Shown here: in pieces, positions 1 to 7,209 of the stretch
How positions within the stretch are numbered: the first letter of the stretch is position 1
Layout of the letters: every line of letters begins with the position of its first letter
Source: CAWEHT01 sp963808455
GTDB lineage: Bacteria; Chloroflexota; Anaerolineae; CG2-30-64-16
Assembly: GCA_963808455.1 (NCBI GenBank)
Contig: CAWEHT010000299.1
Coordinates: 1-9,236, forward strand
Length of the DNA stretch: 9,236 bases
Reading direction: 5' to 3'
Made by a program: the position numbers and the translations under genes
Notes under the pieces: model-generated
What the model was told of the DNA's origin: nothing
Database searches by the model: none
The model's input: only the letters and a program-made list of their open reading frames with translations

Positions 1-333
1 CACTAGGGCACGGCCCGCCGGCGTTGCCGCCATGGTTGCGCCGCAATGGTGCTTCGTGGTGTGCTCGCTAAACATAACGCCAGGTTGCGTCAAACTGGTA
101 ACTGAGACCACACACCCGGACTGATGAAGGGCGTTACAATCGCCTTGCTGGGGCAAAGGACCTGCCCCGCATACCCTGTCAAAGGCGTCACGGCGGCTGG
201 GCCACGCTCTTGCGCTGGCCGCCCAACGGATAGCCAGCCAGGCGGGGCGCGAGGCATGGCTGCCGCAAATCGGCAATAATGCTGCGCGTGCGGTACGGCG
301 CAAGCACGCCAGCCGGGAAGGAGCATGTGCCTC
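1..333. other. Leader region upstream of rpoD, no gene recognised
   Basis: No convincing coding region is seen here. Short open stretches entering from the left edge stop at about 70 and 123 and match nothing I recognise; they could be the tail of an upstream gene. A small perfect hairpin is present (GGGGCA at 150-155 pairing with TGCCCC at 163-168, 7-nt loop). Two AT-rich hexamers resemble -10 boxes, TACAAT at 135-140 and AATAAT at 275-280, but neither has a -35 hexamer at 16-18 nt, so I do not call a promoter. The region presumably holds the rpoD promoter and 5' leader. Confidence 0.5.
315..323 (+). promoter_or_regulatory. Shine-Dalgarno that decides the rpoD start
   Basis: GGGAAGGAG lies one base before the in-frame ATG at 325, too close to serve it, but 10 nt before the in-frame ATG at 334. 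I therefore choose 334 as the initiation codon. A further in-frame ATG at 397 has no comparable purine-rich stretch in front of it. Confidence 0.6.
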
Positions 334-1575
334 ATGGGTGCACAGGCTGAAGCGAAGCGGATACGGACTGATACCACCGACACAGAGATAGAACCGATGG
401 AAGACATGCCCAACCGGTCGGCGGAGGCAGCCGATCAGCTCATTCTGCTCGGACGCGATCAGGGCTTCGTGACCTACGATGATGTCTTGAATGCGTTTCC
501 AGAGGCTGAGAGCAATCTCGAACAGCTGGAAGACCTGTTCACGAATCTCTTCGAGCAGGGGATTGATGTCGGTCCGTTCCGGGAGGAAGAAGACACGGAC
601 GATACTAACGACGAGGATGAACCAGACCAGGACCAAGACGAACAGTTAGACCTTGACCTGGACCTGATCGATATCGACGACTCCATCAGTCTGTATCTGA
701 AGGAAATCGGGCGCGTCCCATTGCTGACGGCTGAAGAAGAAGTGTCGCTGGCCAAACGCATGGAAAAAGGGCGTGAAGCGCGCCAGAGGCTTGCCCAAGG
801 GATAGAAGAGCCGGACGAGCGGGACCATCTGCAGGCCACCATCCGTGACGGACAGGCCGCGCAGGAACATCTGATCAAGGCCAACTCTCGGCTGGTGGTC
901 AGCGTCGCCAAGAAGTATGTGGGGCGCGGGGTGCCTTTCCTGGACCTGATCCAGGAAGGGAATATCGGGCTGATCCGCGCGGTCAAGAAGTTCGACTACC
1001 GCCGTGGGTACAAGTTCAGTACCTATGCAACGTGGTGGATCCGCCAGGCAGTCACCCGCGCTATTGCCGACCAGGGCCGGACGATCCGTGTGCCCGTCCA
1101 TATGTACGAGCAGATCAATCGCCTGACGCGCACGACCCGCCAGCTTGTCCAGGAATTGGGCCGAGACCCGACGACAGAGGAGATCGCTGCCCGTCTGGGG
1201 GTGCCCCCTCGCAAGGTCGAGCAGATCATCCGCGTGTCGCAGCGGCCCCTGTCGCTCGAGATGCCGGTCGGCGAGGAGGAAGATAGCTATCTCGGCGATT
1301 TCATAGAGGACGCCGAAGCCGACAGCCCTACCGATTCGGCTTCACAGACCATGTTGCGCCAGGTGATCGATGAGATCTTCGAATCTCTGACCCCCCGCGA
1401 GGTGCGCATCCTGCAATTGCGTTTTGGCCTGGCGGATGGCTACTCTTACACCCTGGAGGAGGTCGGGAAGAAGTTCGGCGTCACGCGTGAGCGTATCCGC
1501 CAAATCGAGGCCCAGGCTCTGGGACGGCTGCGCCATCCCAGCCGCAGCCGCAAGCTTCGCGACTATTTGAGTTGA
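334..1575 (+). CDS. rpoD: RNA polymerase primary sigma factor (sigma-70/SigA)
   Basis: This is the housekeeping sigma factor, which directs core RNA polymerase to -10/-35 promoters. The protein has 413 residues, the usual length for a SigA without the large non-conserved insert of proteobacterial RpoD. Visible domains in order: a short region 1.1-like segment (about 25-80); a strongly acidic Asp/Glu linker (about 84-114); region 1.2 (DDSISLYLKEIGRVPLL, from about 115); region 2 with the core-binding NSRLVVSVAKKY and FLDLIQEGNIGL stretches and the -10-melting FSTYATWWIRQA (about 180-240); region 3; and region 4 with a C-terminal helix-turn-helix (TLEEVGKKFGVTRERIRQIE, about 372-391) for the -35 element. 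The frame is intact. Downstream it converges with the HAD gene across a strong hairpin. Full-length region 1.2 and the WWIRQA motif argue for the primary rather than an alternative sigma factor. Confidence 0.96.
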   Translation: MGAQAEAKRIRTDTTDTEIEPMEDMPNRSAEAADQLILLGRDQGFVTYDDVLNAFPEAESNLEQLEDLFTNLFEQGIDVGPFREEEDTDDTNDEDEPDQDQDEQLDLDLDLIDIDDSISLYLKEIGRVPLLTAEEEVSLAKRMEKGREARQRLAQGIEEPDERDHLQATIRDGQAAQEHLIKANSRLVVSVAKKYVGRGVPFLDLIQEGNIGLIRAVKKFDYRRGYKFSTYATWWIRQAVTRAIADQGRTIRVPVHMYEQINRLTRTTRQLVQELGRDPTTEEIAARLGVPPRKVEQIIRVSQRPLSLEMPVGEEEDSYLGDFIEDAEADSPTDSASQTMLRQVIDEIFESLTPREVRILQLRFGLADGYSYTLEEVGKKFGVTRERIRQIEAQALGRLRHPSRSRKLRDYLS

Positions 1576-1628
1576 GGAGCAGACTGCGCTGCCGCTGACC
1601 TGGCCTGGAGGATCCGGCCGGAAGCGAC

Positions 1629-1670
1629 CGCCGCCCCATGGGTACGCCAGCGCGTACCCATGGGGCGGCG
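1629..1670. terminator. Perfect 19-bp inverted repeat, probable bidirectional terminator
   Basis: The arms 1629-1647 and 1652-1670 are perfect reverse complements around a 4-nt CAGC loop, giving a very stable GC-rich stem. It lies 53 nt after the rpoD stop and 47 nt beyond the restored end of the converging HAD gene, the right place for a shared terminator. There is no uridine run directly after either arm (the plus side continues ATAGTTTGCG, with TTTT only at 1687-1690), so it is not a textbook intrinsic terminator. It may act as a transcription block or RNA-end stabiliser. Confidence 0.65.
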
Positions 1671-1717
1671 ATAGTTTGCGCCGCGGTTTTCCCCTCGTCA
1701 ATACGGGCCACCCGCCG

Positions 1718-2327
1718 TCAGACCACGCCGGTCGCCGCGACGAGCTCGGCGCAGGCAGCTCCGGGATCCCTGAAGTGAACGGCTCGCATGCCAAGCCAGC
1801 GCGGCGGCCTCCACGTTGGCCAGGGAGTCGTCCACGAAGAGCGCTTCCGGGGCGGCCACACCGGCCCGCCCGAGCGCGATCTCGAAGATGCGAGCGTCAG
1901 GCTTCATCACGCCCTCTTCCGCCGAGATGGTGATGCTGTCGAAGCAGGCCGTGATGGCCAGCACTTCGTCCAACACTCTCCTCAGGCTGTCCGCCGCGTT
2001 GCTCAACAGCCCGACATGATACTGTGCCCGTAGGCGCCCGATATAGGCCATCAAGCTGCCATCCAGCTCGTCGGCTGCATAAAAGTCGCGGTGGAAGCCG
2101 GCCAGCCTCGTTTCGTCCAGGCCCAGGCGCCGGCCCACCCAATGCCAATGGTCGGCATCGCTCACCTGTCCGAGCTGGCAGTCGTAGTTGGTCTCGGCGC
2201 CAAACACGATGCCGGCCGCCTGGCCCGGCGTGAGGCCCAATTCCTGCTCCCACATCGCGCGGGGCCCGTCGCTCAATGTGCGGACCAGCACGCCACCGAA
2301 ATCAAAGATCACGGCCTTGATGGACAT
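1718..2327 (-). CDS. HAD-superfamily hydrolase (subfamily IA-like), frameshifted near the C-terminus
   Basis: A HAD-like phosphatase or phosphotransferase, probably acting on a small cytosolic phosphoester. Motif I is FDFGGVL (nucleophile Asp9); the usual second Asp is Gly11, as in YihX-type sugar phosphatases. Motif II is LLSN (Ser109), motif III VMKPD (Lys142) and motif IV FVDDS (Asp166/167), with a helical cap between motifs I and II. After about residue 175 the frame from the start becomes Arg-rich nonsense ending at 1698. One base fewer at 1790-1803 (a GG or TT doublet) restores GMRAVHFRDPGAACAEL and a stop at 1718-1720, giving about 202 residues, normal for the family. The ATG lies 12 nt after the glycosyltransferase stop, so the two are probably cotranscribed. 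The substrate is unknown; glucose-1-phosphate is only a guess from motif I. Confidence 0.85.
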
Positions 2328-2339
2328 ATCGTCCTAATC

Positions 2340-3614
2340 TCAACACTCGCACGGGACGCGTGCGGTGATCTTGTCGCATACATCGAGGACCTCGTTCGCG
2401 ATGTTGCCCCAACTGTACCGCTCGGCCCAGCGCCGGGCCTGCTCGCCCAATTGGTGCCGCAGGCCGCTGTACTTTAGGACCAATATCACCTTGCTCGCCA
2501 GCGCATCGGCATCGCCGTTGGGGACCAGGTAGCCGTTGAAGCCGTCGGCCACCGCGAAGGACAGGCCACCCACGTCAGAGGCGATCACCGGCGTGCCGCA
2601 GAGCCATAGCCTCGAGCGCCACCATCCCGAACGACTCGTAGTGCGACGGGACGACCACAGCCGACGCCGCGGAGTAATAGTAGACCAGGGTATCCTGATC
2701 CTTGGAGCCCAGGAAGGTCACCAGGTCACGGCCGATGCCCAGCGAATCGCACAGGCCCTGCAGCCTGGCGAGCTCGCCCTGTTCCTCCCCGGACTCAGAT
2801 TCCGTGCCGCCGCCGATGATGCTGAGGACCACCTGCTGCCGCAGCTCGGGCGCGCGCTCAAAGGCCAGCGCCATGGCCCGGATCAAGGTATCGATGCCCT
2901 TGATCGGCTGGATGCGGCCCACAAAGAGGATGACCTGCTTGGCGGGCGGGGCGCCGATGTGGGCGCGAGCCTCGGCGCAGGGCAGGGGGCGGAAACGCCG
3001 GATGTCTACCCCTGGAGGCACGACCGCGATGCGGGCCGGATCGGCGCCGTACAGGTCCTGCATCTGCTGGCGTTCCAGGGTCGTGGCCGCGACGATACCA
3101 TCGACGAAGCGCATGATCTCGCCCTCGCAAGCAATGCGCTGTGGGCTTTCCATCTCGCCCGGCGACCCCGCCACGAGGTTCTTCAGCGCCCCGAGCGTAT
3201 GGAACATCTGGAGGATCGGGGTGCCCCATGCTTCTTGCAGCTCGTACGCCGCCAGGCCCGAAAGCCAGTAATGGCTATGTATCAGATCGTAGTGCAGCCC
3301 TTCGCTCCTGGCGAACTCCTGCACGCCCGCGCACGAACGCAGGCAGATGATCGTAGATGAGATCCCGGTGGTAGGGGCGCTGCGGGCCGGCAGGCAGATG
3401 AATGACGCGCCCGTTCGGTCCCAGGGCGCCTCCCCCGGTGTCGATGCGGGGCTTTGCCGGGTCCTGGGATCGGGTGTAGACATCGACCGCCAGCCCACGG
3501 CTGCTCAACTCGCCGCGTCAACTCGCGCACGTAGACGTTCATTCCGCCCGTCTCTTTGCCGCCCAGGGTGGCTAGGGGACAGGTGTGCACGCTGATCATT
3601 GCGATGCGTTGCAA
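2340..3614 (-). CDS. GT4-family glycosyltransferase (MshA / sucrose-phosphate-synthase-like), three frameshifts
   Basis: A GT-B retaining glycosyltransferase that moves a sugar from a nucleotide donor to an unknown acceptor. The N-terminal domain begins ISVHTCPLATLGG followed by ETGGMNVYVREL (donor/acceptor loop, about residues 7-32), then YDLIHSHYWLSGLAAYEL. The C-terminal donor domain has VGRIQPIKGIDTLI, SHYESFGMVALEAMA with the EX7E pair (Glu326/Glu334 in the restored numbering), then CGTPVIASDVGG and NGYLVPNGDADALA. The protein is split over four frames by three one-base gains: about 3509-3518, the CCC at 3326-3328, and about 2598-2604. Removing one base at each gives about 423 residues, normal for GT4. 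Start: TTG at 3614-3612, eight nt after GAAAGG; an in-frame ATG at 3599 is the alternative. The acceptor cannot be told; MshA-like and SPS-like enzymes share these motifs. Confidence 0.88.
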
Positions 3615-3660
3615 TCTAAGGACCTTTCGTTTCGTCCAATACCGCTGCGAAGACCATGCT

Positions 3661-3669
3661 ATCATAACA
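3661..3669 (-). promoter_or_regulatory. Candidate extended -10 promoter for the glycosyltransferase unit
   Basis: On the minus strand TGTTATGAT (3669-3661) fits the extended -10 pattern TGnTATNAT, with five of six bases of TATAAT. It lies 46 nt before the proposed TTG start at 3614. The best -35 candidate, TTCCAT at 3690-3685, is poor, which is acceptable for extended -10 promoters. Inferred from motif and position only. Confidence 0.4.
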
Positions 3670-3779
3670 TGAGTTGCGAGCCGGATGGAAAGCCCGCCTA
3701 CACTCTTGGTACCCTGATGGGACGATGCGGCCGCTCACGGCCGGCATGCGCTCGGGATCAGCCGATTCCGGGCCTCGAA

Positions 3780-3808
3780 TTGCCCATGCCGCCACGGGGT
3801 GCTATAAT
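3780..3808 (+). promoter_or_regulatory. Sigma-70 promoter for the gatC-gatA-UGPase operon
   Basis: TTGCCC (3780-3785, four of six matches to TTGACA) and a perfect TATAAT (3803-3808) are separated by 17 nt. The -10 box lies 78 nt upstream of the gatC ATG. This is the best promoter in the window and should be read by the SigA encoded at 334-1575. The rest of the divergent intergenic region 3615-3886 shows no gene. Confidence 0.7.
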
Positions 3809-3886
3809 CGCCCCCAGGTCGAGCATCAAGGTCGCCCCTCGTGCCGGGGCGTGCACTGGACCATATCGATACGAGGACCGACAAGA

Positions 3887-4186
3887 ATGCCTCTCACCGT
3901 TGCTGAAGTGGCTCACATTGCTGGCCTGGCCAGATTGGGTCTGACGGCTGAAGAGATCACGGTCTATCGCGACCAGCTGTCTGCCATCCTGGATTACGCA
4001 GAAATGCTGCAAACCGTGAACACTTCCGCGATCCCCCCGACTGCCAGCGCACTGTTCTTGCGCAATGTCATGCGCCCCGATGCGGTGGAACCTTCGCTTG
4101 CCACCGAGGATGTGCTCGCCAATGCCCCCGATGCCGTCGATGGCTACTTCCGAGTCAAGGCAATCCTCGGCCCAGAAGCCCCATGA
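3887..4186 (+). CDS. gatC: Aspartyl/glutamyl-tRNA amidotransferase subunit C
   Basis: GatC is the small subunit of the GatCAB amidotransferase, which converts Glu-tRNA(Gln) and/or Asp-tRNA(Asn) to the amide form. GatC wraps around GatA and GatB and stabilises the complex. The protein has 99 residues, a typical length. It begins MPLTVAEVAHIAGLARLGLT, the characteristic N-terminal helix pattern, continues with a YRDQLSAILDYAEMLQTVNT helix and ends with the usual DAVDGYFRVKAIL segment, the conserved VP-like tail. The start is ATG 3887, nine nt after GAGGA (3873-3877); the longer open frame upstream has no family similarity and overlaps the promoter. The first gene of the operon, it stands 13 nt before gatA. 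The frame is intact. Confidence 0.95.
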   Translation: MPLTVAEVAHIAGLARLGLTAEEITVYRDQLSAILDYAEMLQTVNTSAIPPTASALFLRNVMRPDAVEPSLATEDVLANAPDAVDGYFRVKAILGPEAP

Positions 4187-4199
4187 AGGGAAGGCACCA

Positions 4200-5672
4200 T
4201 TGCTGCAAACTCTAACGGTCCATGGGGCGCTGGATCTGCTCCGCTCAGGCGAGATCCGCGCGACCGAACTCACGGCCGCCATTTTGGAACGCATCTATGC
4301 CGTCAACAACGAGGTCAAAGCCTATCTGACCTTGACGCCTGAGGAGGTGCTGGACCAGGCCGCACGGGCCGAGGAACTGATTGCCGGGGCCCGCGCCTCG
4401 GGCGAGCTCGACGCGCTGCCCCCCTGACAGGCATTCCCCTGGCCATCAAAGACGTCATCAATGTGGCCGGTGTGCCCACCACCTGCGGGTCGCGCATCCT
4501 CGAGGGCTTTGTCCCGCCTTACCAGGCGACGGCCGTGGACAGGCTGGAGGCTGCCGGCGCCCTCTTTCTCGGGGAAGACCAACTGCGATGAGTTTGCCAT
4601 GGGTTCGAGCACGGAGAACTCGGCCTACTTCGCCACGCACAACCCCTGGGACCTATCCCGCGTCCCCGGCGGCTCCAGCGGCGGCAGCGCGGCGGCCGTC
4701 GCGGCCGACGAGTGCCTGGCGGCGCTGGGCACGGATACCGGCGGCAGCGTGCGCCAGCCGGCTTCGCTTTGCGGCGTCGTCGGCATCAAGCCGACGTATG
4801 GGCGGGTCAGCCGCTATGGGCTCGTGGCCTATGCTTCGTCGCTGGACCAGATTGGGGTCTTTGCCAAGGACGTGACGGACGCGGCACTGCTGCTGGCAGT
4901 TATCGCCGGCTACGACCGGAGGGATAGCACCAGCGTGAACACCTTTGTGCCCGACTACGCCGCGGCCTTCCGCCCGGACCTTCACGGGCTGCGAGTTGGG
5001 GTGCCCAGGGAATACTTCATACCTGGCACGCAGCCTGAAGTGGACGCCGCCGTGCGCAAGGCCGTGAATACGTTGGCCGAGCTCGGCGCAAGCGTGCGAG
5101 AAGTTGCCCTGCCGCACACCGACCTGGCCCTGCCCGTCTACTACCTGCTGGCGCCGGCCGAAGCCTCGGCTAACCTGGCCCGCTATGACGGCATCCGCTA
5201 CGGCCTTGCCCTGCCTGGGGCAACCGTGGCCGAAGAATACCAGCTGACGCGCGGCAAAGGCTTTGGCCCTGAAGTCAAGCGGCGCATCATGTTGGGCACT
5301 TACGCGTTGAGCAAGGGCTACTATGACGCCTACTATCTCAAGGCACAGCAGGTGCGAACCCTGATCAAGCAAGACTTCGACCGCGCCTGGCGGGAGGTGG
5401 ATGTCATCGCCTGCCCCGTGACGCCCACCACAGCCTTCCGTCTCGGTGAGAAGAGCGGCGATCCGTTGAGCATGTACCTTTCGGACATTTTCACACTCTC
5501 GGTGAATCTGGCGGGCGTCCCCGGGATATCGGTGCCCTGCGGCTTCGACAAGGCGGGCCTGCCCATCGGCCTGCAGCTGATCGGCGGCCCTTTCAATGAA
5601 GAATTGATCCTCCGCGTCGCCTATGCCTACGAACAGGCCACTGCCTGGCACGCGCGCAAGCCGGCTCTTTGA
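4200..5672 (+). CDS. gatA: Aspartyl/glutamyl-tRNA amidotransferase subunit A, with two compensating frameshifts
   Basis: GatA is the glutaminase subunit of GatCAB and an amidase-signature enzyme; it releases ammonia from glutamine for GatB. The Ser-cisSer-Lys triad is present: Lys84 (LAIKDV), Ser159 (PGGSSGGSA) and Ser183 (GTDTGGSVRQPA), with the same spacings as in characterised GatA (75 and 24 residues). The reading frame breaks twice: the C-run at 4419-4424 has one base too few, giving a premature TGA at 4425-4427, and the GGGG at 4571-4574 has one too many. Between them the protein continues as TGIPLAIKDVINVAGVPTT in the second frame. The shifts cancel, giving 490 residues, normal for the family. 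Start: TTG 4200 after GGGAAGG with a 5-nt gap; no ATG fits. No gatB lies in the window. The shifts look like homopolymer miscalls rather than gene decay. Confidence 0.93.
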
Positions 5673-5684
5673 CGAGGGTTGACC

Positions 5685-7077
5685 ATGGCCGATCCTGACG
5701 CGTTTCTGCCCTTTGCCGAACGCATGCGGGTGGAGGGCTTGCCGGAGATTGTCATCCAGACCTTTCGCTTCTATTATGCCCAGCTCGAACGGGGCGAGAC
5801 GGGGCTGGTGCGCGATGCGGAGGTCCATCCGGTTGCAGGCCTGCCCGATGCCGAGCGGTTGCCGGAGGGCCTCGCCGACGCCGGCCGGCGCGCCCTCCCA
5901 CGTACCGTCCTGATCAAGCTGAACGGCGGGCTCGGCACCGGTATGGGCCTGGAGCGGGCCAAGTCGCTGCTGCGGGTGAAGGGCGACCTGACATTTCTGG
6001 ACGTGGTCGCCCGCCAGGCGCTGCGTTGCCGCGTTCCGCTGGTGTTGATGAACAGCTACAACACCCATGCCGACTCGCTGGCCGCCTTGCGACCCTATCC
6101 CGCGCTATCGGGCGCGCTGCCGCCCGACTTCCTGCAGTACAAAGTGCCGAAGGTCCGCGTCGCCGATCTGCGCCCGATCGAGTGGCCGGCGAACCCTGCG
6201 CTGGAGTGGTGCCCGCCGGGCCATGGCGAGATCTACCGCCGCGCTGATGACCAGCGGCATGCTGGCCAAGATGCTGGCGGCCGGCTACGAGTACGCCTTC
6301 GTGGCGAACATCGACAATCTGGGTGCCATCGTGGATCCCCGGCTGCTGGGCTATTTCGTGGTCCACAATCTGCCTTTCATGATGGAGGTCACCGACCGGA
6401 CGGACGCCGACCGGAAGGGCGGCCCTCTGGTCCGCCGCAAGGCCGACGGCCGCTACCTGCTCTGGGAATCGGCCTCATGCCCGGCTGAGGACCAGGGCAC
6501 GTTCCAGGATATTCGCCGACACTGCTACTTCAACACGAACAATCTCTGGCTCAACCTGCCGGCTCTGCGGGCCGAACTGGCCAGCGCGTGAGGGCATTCT
6601 GGGCCTGCCCATGATCCGAAGCCGCAGAGCGTGAACCCGCGCGACCCGCGCTCGGCCGCCGTCTACCAGCTGGAGACGGCCATGGGCGCCGCCATCGGCA
6701 CCTTCAAAGGCGCAGAGGCCATCCGTGTGCCCCGCACACGCTTCGCGCCGGTGAAGACTTGCGATGATCTGCTGGCCGTCCGCTCGGATGCCTACGTCCT
6801 GACCAAGGACTACACTGTCAGGCTGGACCCGGCACGGTATGCCATTCCGCCCAGCATCACGCTCGACCCGGCACACTACAGGCTGGTGGACGAGATGGAG
6901 GCCCGGTTTCCTTTTGGGCCGCCGTCATTACAGGGTTGTGAGCGGCTCATCGTGCGGGGCGATGTGAGGTTTGGCCGGGACGTGGTCGTCACCGGCAGCG
7001 TCGAGCTGGTCAATCGCCATCAACATCAGATGGGCGTCAAAGACGGCACGGTCCTGACAGGCAACTACAGCCTGTAA
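5685..7077 (+). CDS. UTP-glucose-1-phosphate uridylyltransferase (UDPGP family), three frameshifts
   Basis: This enzyme makes UDP-glucose and pyrophosphate from UTP and glucose-1-phosphate in the cytosol. It belongs to the UDPGP family typical of eukaryotic UGPases, not the bacterial GalU family. Evidence: the nucleotide loop KLNGGLGTGMG (residues 78-88), the MNSYNTH segment, FVANIDNLGA (nucleotide/metal site), EVTDRTDADRKGG, CYFNTNNLWLNL, and a C-terminal QLETAMGAAIG...IRVPRTRFAPVK segment followed by a beta-helix-like tail ending GTVLTGNYSL. Frame breaks: one extra base at 6236-6237 (CC), one extra near 6584-6590, and one missing in the AA at 6619-6620. Correction gives about 463 residues, normal for the family. 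The start ATG 5685 lies six nt after GAGGG and 12 nt after the gatA stop. Related UDP-N-acetylhexosamine pyrophosphorylases are less likely from the loop sequence. Confidence 0.88.
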
Positions 7078-7209
7078 GGCCCCGCAATCCAACTGGGTCG
7101 CATGGCCAGAACCCCGGACAGCCGTACCGCCGGTCGTCGAGCCCCGGCGCGAAGCTGCGAACCCATGGGTAGCCCGCGGACGCGACCAACATCGAGGAGG
7201 CTAACCGCA

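Noticed and set aside
1..333. tRNA or rRNA gene in the leader
   Set aside because: I found no cloverleaf, no TTCGA-like T-loop and no rRNA signature.
90..413. Minus-strand open frame of 107 codons overlapping the rpoD start
   Set aside because: It has low-complexity, Arg/Pro/Ala-rich content, no recognisable family, and overlaps the rpoD ribosome site.
2536..3360. Plus-strand open frame of 274 codons
   Set aside because: It lies opposite the conserved glycosyltransferase and shows no family motif.
4411..4440. Programmed ribosomal frameshift in gatA
   Set aside because: A C-run alone is not a known slippery site with a stimulator here, GatA is not known to use recoding, and a second opposite shift follows at another homopolymer. 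Miscalls are simpler.
4653..6068. Minus-strand open frame of 471 codons opposite gatA and UGPase
   Set aside because: It is a shadow of high-GC coding sequence, with composition-driven residues, no recognisable domain and no ribosome site. The plus strand carries clear gatA and UGPase motifs.
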